Below, piece after piece: positions 1 through 5,922 of a DNA stretch of 7,543 bases (its first letter is position 1; the number at the start of each line of letters is the position of its first letter). The stretch comes from Burkholderiales bacterium (GTDB lineage Bacteria > Pseudomonadota > Gammaproteobacteria > Burkholderiales > Burkholderiaceae_E): positions 1 through 7,543 of the forward strand of contig JAIYAG010000411.1 in NCBI GenBank assembly GCA_027489195.1, in the 5' to 3' direction. The translations under genes were made by a program, and so were the position numbers. Under the pieces are notes generated by a model. It was not told where the DNA came from. It worked only from the letters and a program-made list of their open reading frames with translations, and ran no database searches.

Positions 1-1
1 A

Positions 2-346
2 GGCGGCGCCCGCGGGCAGCGTGAACCGCGCGGTCCCCCAGGCCCCGGCCGCGACGAGCAGCAGCACCCCGAGCGGCACGACGCGGCGCACGGCGACGAC
101 GCGCGGCATCCGCAGCCCGAGCCGGCGGATCGGGAACCAGACCGCGGTGACGACGGCGAGCAGCAGCGCCACCTGCAGCTCGGTGCCGAACAGCGCGACC
201 GCGAAGCGCGGGTCGGCATAGGGGTACGGCGAGCGCAGCAGGCCGATCACGAACAGCGCGGTGACCGCCGCGAACACCGCCGCCACCGGCAGGCGCCGGT
301 CGAGCCGGCGCATTCGGCCGGCTTCGGCCATGTCGAGCGTCATCAT
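2..346 (-). CDS. Multi-pass membrane protein of unknown function, N-terminal part (runs off left edge)
   Basis: An open minus-strand frame begins at ATG 346 and continues to the window edge, giving 115 residues with no stop. Three hydrophobic stretches are visible, at about residues 20-38, 48-72 and 88-105. The short links between them carry Arg, as expected for an inner-membrane protein; the first 20 residues are Arg-rich and give no sign of a cleaved signal peptide. Two adjacent ATG codons (346 and 343) and a third at 331 could all be starts. I chose 346 because a GAGG lies 9 bases upstream of it. No catalytic motif is in the visible part, so the family cannot be named. The pattern of a hydrophobic segment followed by an RRLGLR-like loop is seen in CPBP-type intramembrane proteases, but that is only a guess. 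It is transcribed divergently from the aminotransferase gene. Confidence 0.6.
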   Translation of the reverse strand, partial: MMTLDMAEAGRMRRLDRRLPVAAVFAAVTALFVIGLLRSPYPYADPRFAVALFGTELQVALLLAVVTAVWFPIRRLGLRMPRVVAVRRVVPLGVLLLVAAGAWGTARFTLPAGAA

Positions 347-402
347 CGTCGGTCGCCTCGGTGTGGGGATCGGTTCGGAGCGTGCCAGCGTGGCCGTCCG
401 TG

Positions 403-431
403 CCGGCATGGTGCACCACCGGGGCTATCAT
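403..431 (+). promoter_or_regulatory. Candidate sigma70-type promoter for the aminotransferase gene
   Basis: A TATCAT hexamer at 426-431 matches five of six bases of the TATAAT -10 consensus. Exactly 17 bases upstream, CCGGCA at 403-408 matches three of six bases of TTGACA. Transcription would begin near 438, leaving a leader of about 30 bases before the ATG at 469. This sits in the 122-base spacer between the divergent membrane-protein gene and the aminotransferase gene. The AT-containing -10 stands out in an otherwise GC-rich spacer. It also argues against starting the protein at the upstream in-frame ATG at 361. The assignment rests on consensus matching only. Confidence 0.45.
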
Positions 432-468
432 CGGCCACTTCCGCCCCCGCCCCGATGCCCGTCCGACG

Positions 469-1683
469 ATGCGCGACCCCGCCTCCTTCATCGCCCCCGC
501 CTACCTGAACGTCGGCGAGTCGCTCGTGCGCGAGCTCTCGAAGCTGATGTCGGTGCCCGGCATGGTGTCGCTCGCCGGCGGCTACCCCGGCCCCGAGCTG
601 TTCGACCGCGAGGGCCTGCGCGCCGCGACCGACGAGGCCCTGCGCGAGATGCCGGTGGCGGCGCTGCAGTACGGACCCACCGACGGCCTGCCCGGCCTGC
701 GCGAGCAGGTCGCACGGCTGCTCGCCGCGCGCGGCACGCGCTGCTCGCCCGACGACGTGCTGATGACCGGCGGCTCGCAGCAGGGCTTCGACCTGCTGGT
801 GCGCACGCTGCTCGCGCCCGGCGACGCGGCGATCGTCGAGCGCCCGACCTACACCGGCCCGCTGCGCGTGCTGAAGGTCGCCGGCGTGCGCACGCTGACC
901 GTCGGGGTCGACGCCCACGGCCTGGACGTCGACGAGCTCGAGGCGCTGCTGCGCGACCCGGCGACGCCGCGCCCGAAGCTGCTGTACGTCGTCCCCACCT
1001 TCGCCAACCCGAGCGGCGCGACCATGCCGCGCGCGCGCCGCCTGAAGCTGCTGGCGCTCGCCGTCGAGCATGGCTTCGTGATCGTCGAGGACGATCCGTA
1101 CGGCCAGCTGCGCTTCGACGGCGAGCACGAGCCGCACGTCGCCGGCCTGGTCGACGAGGTGCCGGGCTCGAAGCCCTGGGTGGTGCACCTGGGCAGCTTC
1201 TCGAAGGTCATCGCCCCCGGGCTGCGCCTGGGCTACACCGTGGCGCCGCCCGACATCCGCCGGCCGCTGGTGCTCGCCAAGCAGCTCGACGACATCTCCA
1301 GCCCCGGCTTCACGCAGGCGACCGTGCAGCGCTACCTCGCCGCCGGCCGCCTCGACGCCCACCTGCCGACCATCCTCGGCGCCTACCGCGAGCGCGCCGG
1401 CGCGATGCGCGACGCGATCGCGACGCACCTGGCCGACCGGGTCGACTTCAACATCCCGCAGGGCGGCATGTTCATGTGGGGCCGGCTGCGCGACGGCACG
1501 AGCACACGCGACCTGCTGCCGCATGCAATCGAGGAGAAGGTGACCTTCGTGCCCGGCGACATCTACTTTGCCGACCGCGCCGACGCCGCGACGATGCGGC
1601 TGTCGTTCTCGACGCCCTCGCCCGAGCAGATCCGCGAGGGCGTGGCGCGCCTGGGTCGCGCGATCGCGCGGCTGCACGCGTGA
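469..1683 (+). CDS. PLP-dependent aminotransferase, LysN / kynurenine aminotransferase II-like (fold type I, class I/II)
   Basis: A 404-residue enzyme expected to transfer an amino group from an amino acid to a 2-oxo acid using pyridoxal 5'-phosphate, in the cytosol. The fold-type I signature residues are visible in order: N180 in an ANPSG motif, D208 and Y211 in EDDPYG, the Schiff-base lysine K246 in GSFSKVIAPGLRLGY, and the substrate-carboxylate arginine R377 in MRLSFS. Their spacing (N to D 28, D to Y 3) equals that in human KAT II and bacterial 2-aminoadipate aminotransferase LysN. The length is right for a stand-alone enzyme, and there is no N-terminal GntR/MocR DNA-binding domain. The start at ATG 469 puts the usual N-terminal helix just ahead of the SLAGGYPGPELF segment and lies downstream of the candidate promoter; the frame is open further up, to an ATG at 361, which looks spurious. 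No Shine-Dalgarno site precedes 469. The substrate (2-aminoadipate, aromatic, branched-chain or other) cannot be read from sequence. Confidence 0.92.
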   Translation: MRDPASFIAPAYLNVGESLVRELSKLMSVPGMVSLAGGYPGPELFDREGLRAATDEALREMPVAALQYGPTDGLPGLREQVARLLAARGTRCSPDDVLMTGGSQQGFDLLVRTLLAPGDAAIVERPTYTGPLRVLKVAGVRTLTVGVDAHGLDVDELEALLRDPATPRPKLLYVVPTFANPSGATMPRARRLKLLALAVEHGFVIVEDDPYGQLRFDGEHEPHVAGLVDEVPGSKPWVVHLGSFSKVIAPGLRLGYTVAPPDIRRPLVLAKQLDDISSPGFTQATVQRYLAAGRLDAHLPTILGAYRERAGAMRDAIATHLADRVDFNIPQGGMFMWGRLRDGTSTRDLLPHAIEEKVTFVPGDIYFADRADAATMRLSFSTPSPEQIREGVARLGRAIARLHA

Positions 1684-1702
1684 GCGGGTCCGTGCGCCGG
1701 TC

Positions 1703-1720
1703 CCCGGGCAAGGCCCCGGG
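1703..1720. other. Short GC hairpin in the gap between aminotransferase and thpR
   Basis: Two copies of the self-complementary CCCGGG, at 1703-1708 and 1715-1720, can pair across a six-base loop. An alternative pairing of GGGC with GCCC (1706-1709 with 1713-1716) is also possible. There is no T-tract after it, so it is a poor intrinsic terminator. It could be a processing or stability element in a two-gene transcript, or chance in GC-rich DNA. Confidence 0.25.
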
Positions 1721-1733
1721 CGGCCATCCGTCG

Positions 1734-2375
1734 ATGTCGGCCCCGCGCCGCATCTCCGGGCCCGCCGGGCGCGCCCCGCGTCCCGGTCCCCGCGGCGAAC
1801 CGGCCGCGCAACCGCCGCTCGCCGAGCGCCACCGCAACCACTTCTTCGCGCTGCCGCCGCCGCCGGCGGTGCGCAAGGGCCTGGCGCTGCTCGCGGCCGA
1901 GCTGCCCGACGCGGTGGGCGGTCGTGCCGAGCCCGCGCACCGGCTGCACCTGACGCTGCTGTTCCTGGGCCCGCTGCCCCCCGGGCACGAGGCGGCGCTG
2001 ATCGCGGCCGGTGCCGCGGCCGCCGCGGCCTGCGCCCCGTGCGAGGTCGCGCTCGATCACCTCGGCCGCTTCCCGAGGAGCGACGTGGTCTGGGCCGGCC
2101 CCTCGTCGCCGCCCGATCCGGCACTGCCGGCGCTGCATGCGGCGCTGCGCCGCGGCTGCGCCGCGGTGCCGACCGTGCGCCGTCCCGAGAAGTTCGCGCC
2201 GCACGTGACCCTGCTGCGGGGCAGCGGCCCGGAGGACGAGGTGCCCGCCGAGCCGGTGGGCCCGTGGCACTGGCGCGCGGGCCGCTTCGTGCTGCTGCGC
2301 ACCGATCCGACGCCGGACGGTCGCGTCTACACGGTGCTCGGCGAGTGGCCGCTCGCCGGCACGCCCGTCAGCTGA
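1734..2375 (+). CDS. thpR: RNA 2',3'-cyclic phosphodiesterase (2H phosphoesterase, ThpR/LigT family)
   Basis: A 213-residue member of the 2H phosphoesterase superfamily. These enzymes open 2',3'-cyclic phosphate ends on RNA; some also ligate tRNA half-molecules by 2'-5' linkage in vitro. The two defining HxTx motifs are clear: HLTL with H72 and T74, followed by a hydrophobic FLG stretch, and HVTL with H157 and T159. The pair of histidines and threonines forms the catalytic centre in the family. The recognisable domain begins near residue 35 (RNHFFALPPP), so the protein carries an extra Pro/Arg/Gly-rich N-terminal tail compared with typical members of about 180 residues. ATG 1734 is chosen as start. 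An in-frame GTG at 1692 would lengthen the tail by 14 residues, and there is no Met between the tail and the domain. The gene follows the aminotransferase by 50 bases and is probably co-transcribed. Its stop overlaps the 3' end of the opposing ligase gene. Confidence 0.9.
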   Translation: MSAPRRISGPAGRAPRPGPRGEPAAQPPLAERHRNHFFALPPPPAVRKGLALLAAELPDAVGGRAEPAHRLHLTLLFLGPLPPGHEAALIAAGAAAAAACAPCEVALDHLGRFPRSDVVWAGPSSPPDPALPALHAALRRGCAAVPTVRRPEKFAPHVTLLRGSGPEDEVPAEPVGPWHWRAGRFVLLRTDPTPDGRVYTVLGEWPLAGTPVS

Positions 2376-3990
2376 ACGTCCCGCCGAACTTCGCGCGCAG
2401 CTCGTTCTTCTGCACCTTGCCGGTCCCGCCGACCGGCAGCGCGTCGAGGAACACCACGTCGTCGGGCACCCACCACTTGGCCACGCGCTGGGCGAGGAAG
2501 TCGAGGATCTCGGCCTTCTCGAGCGCCTGGCCGGGCTTCTTCACCACGAACAGCAGCGGGCGCTCGTCCCACTTGGGGTGCTTGACGCCGATCACCGCGG
2601 CCATGGCCACCGCGGGATGCGCGACCGCGGCGTTCTCCAGGTCGATCGAGCTGATCCACTCGCCGCCGGTCTTGATGACGTCCTTGGTGCGGTCGCGGAT
2701 CTGCATCACGCCGTCGGCGGCGATGGTCGCGATGTCACCGGTGGGGAACCAGCCGTCGATCAGCGGCGAGCCCTCGGCCTTGAAGTAGCGCTCGAGGATC
2801 CACGGGCCGCGCACCATCAGCTCGCCCTGCGTCGTGCCGTCGCGCGGCACCGTCCTGCCCTCGGCGTCGACCACCTTGATCTCGGTGCCGTACACCGTCC
2901 GGCCCTGCCTGGCGACGATCGCATGCTGCTCGGCCGGCGGCAGCGAGGCCTCGGCGGCGGTCAGCGCGCCCATCGTGGCCACCGCCGTGGTCTCGGTCAT
3001 GCCCCAGCCGTGGCGCACCTCGACCCCGTACTCGTCGGCGAACTTGGCGATCAGCGCCAGCGGCATCGCAGAGCCGCCGGTACCGGTGCGCACCATCGTC
3101 GAGAAGCGCAGCGTGTGCGCGTCGAGGTGGGCGATCAGCCCCTGCCAGATCGTCGGCACGCCCGCGCTCACGGTCACGCGCTCGGACTCGATCAGCTCGT
3201 AGAGCGAGGCGCCGTCGAGCTTCGGGCCGGGCAGCACCAGCTTCGCGCCGGCGATCGGCGCCGCGTACGGGATGCACCAGGCGTTGATGTGGAACATCGG
3301 CACGACCGGCAGGACCGTCTCGCGCGTCGACAGGCAGATGATCCCCGGGTTGCAGATCGTGATCGCGTTGAGCGCGATCGCGCGGTGCGAGTAGAGCGCA
3401 CCCTTGGGGTTGCCGGTGGTGCCCGAGGTGTAGCAGAGCGCCGCGCCGGTGCGCTCGTCGAAGCTCGGCCACTCGAACGCGTCGTCGTGCGGCGCGATCA
3501 GGTCCTCGTAGGCGAGGACGTTGGCCACGCCCTCGATGGCCGGCGTGTGCGCGGCCTCGGCCAGGCAGACCCAGGCGCGCACCTTCGGGCAGGCCGCCGC
3601 GATGCCCTTGACCAGCGGCGCGAAGGTGGCGTCGAACAGCACCACCTCGTCCTCGGCGTGATTGATGATGTAGACGAGCTGCTGCGGGTGCAGGCGCGGA
3701 TTGCAGGTGTGCATCACCATGCCGCTGCCCGAGACCGCGTAGTAGGCCTCGAGGTGGCGGTGGTTGTTCCAGGCGATCGAGCCCACCGTGGCGCCGGGTT
3801 CCAGGCCCATCGCGGCGAGCGCCTTCGCCAGTCGCCGGGCGCGTACTGCGCAGTCGGCGTAGGTGTAGCGGAACAGCGGCCCGTGGGTCTCGCGCGAGAC
3901 CACTTCGACCGTCCCGAACTGCGCCGCCGCGTGTTCGATGATCCCCGAGAGCAGCAGGGGCGTGTCCATCATCAGACCGGGCTTGAGCAT
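2368..3990 (-). CDS. Fatty acyl-CoA ligase (AMP-forming), AlkK-type medium/long-chain acyl-CoA synthetase
   Basis: A 540-residue ANL-superfamily adenylating enzyme. It activates a fatty acid with ATP to an acyl-adenylate and then transfers it to CoA, feeding beta-oxidation or lipid synthesis. All core motifs are intact: the phosphate-binding loop YTSGTTGNPKG (187-197), GWGMTET (328-334), the WFPTGD ATP-ribose motif with D419, the hinge segment RDRTKDVIKTGGEW (432-445), and the C-terminal catalytic lysine K525 in GGTGKVQK. The N-terminus (MLxPGLMMDTPLLL, then IIEHAA and EVVSR) and LPVVPMFHINAW resemble Pseudomonas AlkK, the medium-chain ligase of alkane oxidation, and related paralogues. ATG 3990 gives that family-like N-terminus; ATG 3972 (residue 7) is an alternative, and neither has a clear ribosome-binding site. 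Chain-length preference is not readable. The gene stands alone on its strand, without alkane-oxidation or beta-oxidation neighbours in view. Confidence 0.92.
   Translation of the reverse strand: MLKPGLMMDTPLLLSGIIEHAAAQFGTVEVVSRETHGPLFRYTYADCAVRARRLAKALAAMGLEPGATVGSIAWNNHRHLEAYYAVSGSGMVMHTCNPRLHPQQLVYIINHAEDEVVLFDATFAPLVKGIAAACPKVRAWVCLAEAAHTPAIEGVANVLAYEDLIAPHDDAFEWPSFDERTGAALCYTSGTTGNPKGALYSHRAIALNAITICNPGIICLSTRETVLPVVPMFHINAWCIPYAAPIAGAKLVLPGPKLDGASLYELIESERVTVSAGVPTIWQGLIAHLDAHTLRFSTMVRTGTGGSAMPLALIAKFADEYGVEVRHGWGMTETTAVATMGALTAAEASLPPAEQHAIVARQGRTVYGTEIKVVDAEGRTVPRDGTTQGELMVRGPWILERYFKAEGSPLIDGWFPTGDIATIAADGVMQIRDRTKDVIKTGGEWISSIDLENAAVAHPAVAMAAVIGVKHPKWDERPLLFVVKKPGQALEKAEILDFLAQRVAKWWVPDDVVFLDALPVGGTGKVQKNELRAKFGGTFS
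2418..2438. other. Perfect 8-bp inverted repeat in the 3' end of the acyl-CoA ligase gene
   Basis: TGCCGGTC at 2418-2425 is the exact reverse complement of GACCGGCA at 2431-2438, with a five-base loop. It lies inside the ligase coding sequence over the codons for the PVGGTGK catalytic motif, and 43 bases past the thpR stop on the other strand. No T-tract follows on either strand. A hairpin here could slow or end thpR read-through, but the repeat may simply follow from Gly/Pro/Thr codons. Confidence 0.35.
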
Positions 3991-4021
3991 GGCGGGGCGT
4001 CCAGGGTGGGTGAGGACCCGG

Positions 4022-4027
4022 AGTCTA
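4022..4027 (-). promoter_or_regulatory. Weak -10-like hexamer upstream of the acyl-CoA ligase gene
   Basis: Read on the minus strand, this is TAGACT, four of six matches to TATAAT, about 30 bases upstream of the ligase ATG at 3990. No convincing -35 hexamer is found at 16-18 bases spacing. It lies in the 93-base spacer shared with the divergent phosphatase gene; I see no better candidate for either gene there, and no operator-like palindrome. Confidence 0.22.
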
Positions 4028-4083
4028 GCCGCAGTCGGAGTGCCGGCCTCGCGTGCCGCCGCCGTTCGTGGTTCCATTGGGTC

Positions 4084-4704
4084 ATGAGCATCGTCCTGAT
4101 CCGCCACGGCGAGACCGACCTGAACGCAGCCCGGGTGCTGCAGTGGCCCGACACCCCGCTCGGCGAGCGCGGTCGGGCGCAGGCCCGCGCGCTCGGCGTG
4201 CGCTTCGCCGCCGCCTCGCCCAGCCCGGTGCTGCTCGCCAGCAGCGACATGGCGCGCGCGCGCCAGACCGCCGCGGCCATCGCCGCGGCCACCGGGCTGC
4301 GGGTGCGCGAGTCGCCGCTGCTGCGCGAGCGCGACTTCGGCGAGCTGCGCGGCCTGCCCTACGACACCCTCGGCTTCGACCCGATCGAGGACGAGCGCGC
4401 CCCGCCCGGCGGCGAGTCGATGGCCACCTTCCGGGCCCGTGTGGCCGAGGCGCTCGACTGGCTGCGCGCGCTGCGCCGCGAGGCCGACGGCGACGTGCTC
4501 GCGGTCACCCACGGGCTGGTGATCCGGGTGGCGCTCGAGCACCACTGCACCTTCGACGACGGGCTCGTCGTGCCGGCCCGCCTGTCGAACACCTCGGTGT
4601 CGGTGCTCGGGCCCGAGGCGCCGCACCGCGTGTCGCTGGTCGACTGCAGCCGGCACCTCGAGGGCGCGGTGCGCGACGACGGCCGCGGCGTGGCGGGGGT
4701 CTGA
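4084..4704 (+). CDS. Histidine-phosphatase superfamily protein (phosphoglycerate mutase-like)
   Basis: A 206-residue cytosolic protein with the complete catalytic set of the histidine phosphatase superfamily. It has the N-terminal RHGE motif (R7, H8, G9, E10), with H8 the residue that is phosphorylated. R58 lies in SSDMARARQTA, the candidate general acid E82 in RERDFGELRG, and the second catalytic histidine H143 in VTHG. Length and motifs fit the cofactor-dependent PGM-like phosphatases (GpmB, CobC/alpha-ribazole phosphatase, PhoE-type), not true glycolytic mutase of about 250 residues. There is no signal peptide. The substrate is unknown, and no cobalamin or sugar-phosphate genes nearby help to choose. 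ATG 4084 puts the RHG motif at the usual distance from the N-terminus, although only TTGGG precedes it as a possible ribosome-binding site. The serine-hydrolase gene follows closely and is probably in the same transcript. Confidence 0.92.
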   Translation: MSIVLIRHGETDLNAARVLQWPDTPLGERGRAQARALGVRFAAASPSPVLLASSDMARARQTAAAIAAATGLRVRESPLLRERDFGELRGLPYDTLGFDPIEDERAPPGGESMATFRARVAEALDWLRALRREADGDVLAVTHGLVIRVALEHHCTFDDGLVVPARLSNTSVSVLGPEAPHRVSLVDCSRHLEGAVRDDGRGVAGV

Positions 4705-4742
4705 CGGTGCGCGGAGCGGCCCGCGGGGGCCGTGCACTGCGC

Positions 4743-5894
4743 ATGTCCGCGTGGACCCTCGTCGCCGTGCTGGCGCTGGGCGCCGGCGCGATCCAGGCCA
4801 GCGGCCACGGCTACATCTGGAACGCGCTGTCGGCCACCTACCTGAAGGGCCACGCCACCGCGCACATCGACGATGCCGCCGACTTCGCGCAGCGCACGAT
4901 CGCCACCGGCACGCCCGTCCCCTGGCCGCGCGACGCGCGCCACAACCGCGATCCGCTCGATCCCGACACCCTCGCGTACCTGGTGCGTCACCGCAGCGCC
5001 GCCTTCCTCGTCGCGCAGGACGGCGCGCTGCTGCACGAGACCTACTTCGCGCCCTACGACGCCGACAGCCGCACCAACTCGTTCTCGGTCGCCAAGACGA
5101 TCACCACGATGCAGGTCGGCCTGGCCGTCGCGCAGGGCATGGTGTCGGGCTTCGACGCGCCCCTGGTCGAGCGGCTCCCCGAGTACGCGTCCGATCCGCG
5201 CGGCCGCCGCGCCACCGTCGCGCAGCTCTCGGCGATGAAGGCCGGCCACGACTGGACCGAGCAGTACTACCTCCCGCTCAACGTCACCACCGAGCTGTAC
5301 TACGGCCGCGACGCGGCCGGCCTCGTGCTGCGGCAGGGCTTCGAGCGCGAGCCGGGCAGCGCCTTCGAGTACAGCAGCGGCTCGACCCAGCTGCTCGGCG
5401 TGTTCCTGCAGCGCGCGCTCGCCGCGCGCGAGCCGGGCCTCACGATCGCCGAGCACCTGTCGCGCAGCCTGTGGAAGCCGCTCGGCATGGCCCGCGACGC
5501 GATCTACACCCTCGACCGCGAAGGCGGCATCGAGCGCACCTTCTGCTGCGTGTTCGCCACCGCGCGCGACTTCGCGCGGCTCGGCCAGCTGCTGCTGCAG
5601 GACGGCGAATGGAACGGCCGTCCGCTGCTCGATCGCGCGCTCGTCGAGCGCATGCGCACCCCCGATCTCCAGCCGACCTACGGCCACTCGCTGTGGATGG
5701 ACCTGAAGTACACCCACCCGTTCTGGTTCATGCAGGGACACCAGGGGCAGTACGTGATCGGCGTGCCGTCGAAGCGGCTGGTGATCGTGCGCACCGGCCG
5801 GTACCGGGACAAGGACACCAAGGGACCGGACGGGCGCACGCCCGCCGAGGTCTACCGGTTCGTCGACCAGGCGGTGGCGCTGTCGCAGCGCTGA
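4743..5894 (+). CDS. Serine hydrolase of the class C beta-lactamase-like family, resembling 6-aminohexanoate-dimer hydrolase (NylB)
   Basis: A 383-residue penicillin-recognising-fold hydrolase. The family includes DD-peptidases, class C beta-lactamases, esterases and the nylon-oligomer amidase NylB. The nucleophile motif SVAK is present with S115 and K118, the Tyr motif is YSS with Y210, and the third motif, KTG in beta-lactamases, is HQG here (H333). NylB has S112, K115 and Y215 and is 392 residues long, so the layout is very close. A hydrophobic segment at about residues 4-20 suggests a membrane anchor or signal peptide, so it likely acts in the periplasm. The start is uncertain: GTG 4707, only two bases after the phosphatase stop and six bases after a GGGGGT, would add twelve Arg-rich residues ahead of the hydrophobic segment. 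ATG 4743 was kept because its numbering and N-terminal length match the family better. The natural substrate is unknown; beta-lactam resistance should not be assumed. Confidence 0.88.
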   Translation: MSAWTLVAVLALGAGAIQASGHGYIWNALSATYLKGHATAHIDDAADFAQRTIATGTPVPWPRDARHNRDPLDPDTLAYLVRHRSAAFLVAQDGALLHETYFAPYDADSRTNSFSVAKTITTMQVGLAVAQGMVSGFDAPLVERLPEYASDPRGRRATVAQLSAMKAGHDWTEQYYLPLNVTTELYYGRDAAGLVLRQGFEREPGSAFEYSSGSTQLLGVFLQRALAAREPGLTIAEHLSRSLWKPLGMARDAIYTLDREGGIERTFCCVFATARDFARLGQLLLQDGEWNGRPLLDRALVERMRTPDLQPTYGHSLWMDLKYTHPFWFMQGHQGQYVIGVPSKRLVIVRTGRYRDKDTKGPDGRTPAEVYRFVDQAVALSQR

Positions 5895-5907
5895 TCCGCC
5901 GGCGGGC

Positions 5908-5922
5908 GGGCCGCTGCGGCCC
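5908..5922. terminator. Candidate hairpin between convergent serine-hydrolase and coaA genes
   Basis: GGGCCG at 5908-5913 and CGGCCC at 5917-5922 form a six-pair GC stem with a three-base loop. It sits in the 28-base gap between two converging stop codons (TGA ending at 5894, and TGA on the other strand at 5925-5923). A second small palindrome, CCGCCGGCGG, lies just before it at 5897-5906. The position fits a shared bidirectional terminator, but there is no T-tract on either side, so classical intrinsic termination is doubtful. Confidence 0.35.

Noticed and set aside
261..1733. Long plus-strand open frame joined in phase to the N-terminus of thpR
   Set aside because: It overlaps the aminotransferase in another frame, reads as Arg/Ala/Pro-rich sequence with no domain, and is explained by few stop codons at high GC. 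The real protein starts near 1734.
343..2124. 593-residue minus-strand frame opposite the aminotransferase and thpR
   Set aside because: It is antisense to two well-supported enzymes, has a low-complexity His/Arg/Gly composition typical of GC-rich shadows, and shows no motif.
2578..4083. Long plus-strand frame antisense to the acyl-CoA ligase, in phase with the histidine phosphatase
   Set aside because: The ligase has every family motif, while the antisense reading is low complexity. The phosphatase RHGE motif sits at the usual place only with the ATG at 4084, so a fused larger protein is unlikely.
3991..4737. Upstream extension of the ligase frame on the minus strand to 4737
   Set aside because: The added residues are the shadow of the phosphatase gene and resemble no ligase N-terminus. 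AlkK-type proteins begin near the MLxPGLMM segment.
4743..5894. Calling the serine hydrolase an AmpC beta-lactamase or a resistance gene
   Set aside because: The KTG motif is replaced by HQG and the Tyr motif is YSS rather than YAN; spacing and length fit the NylB/esterase branch better.
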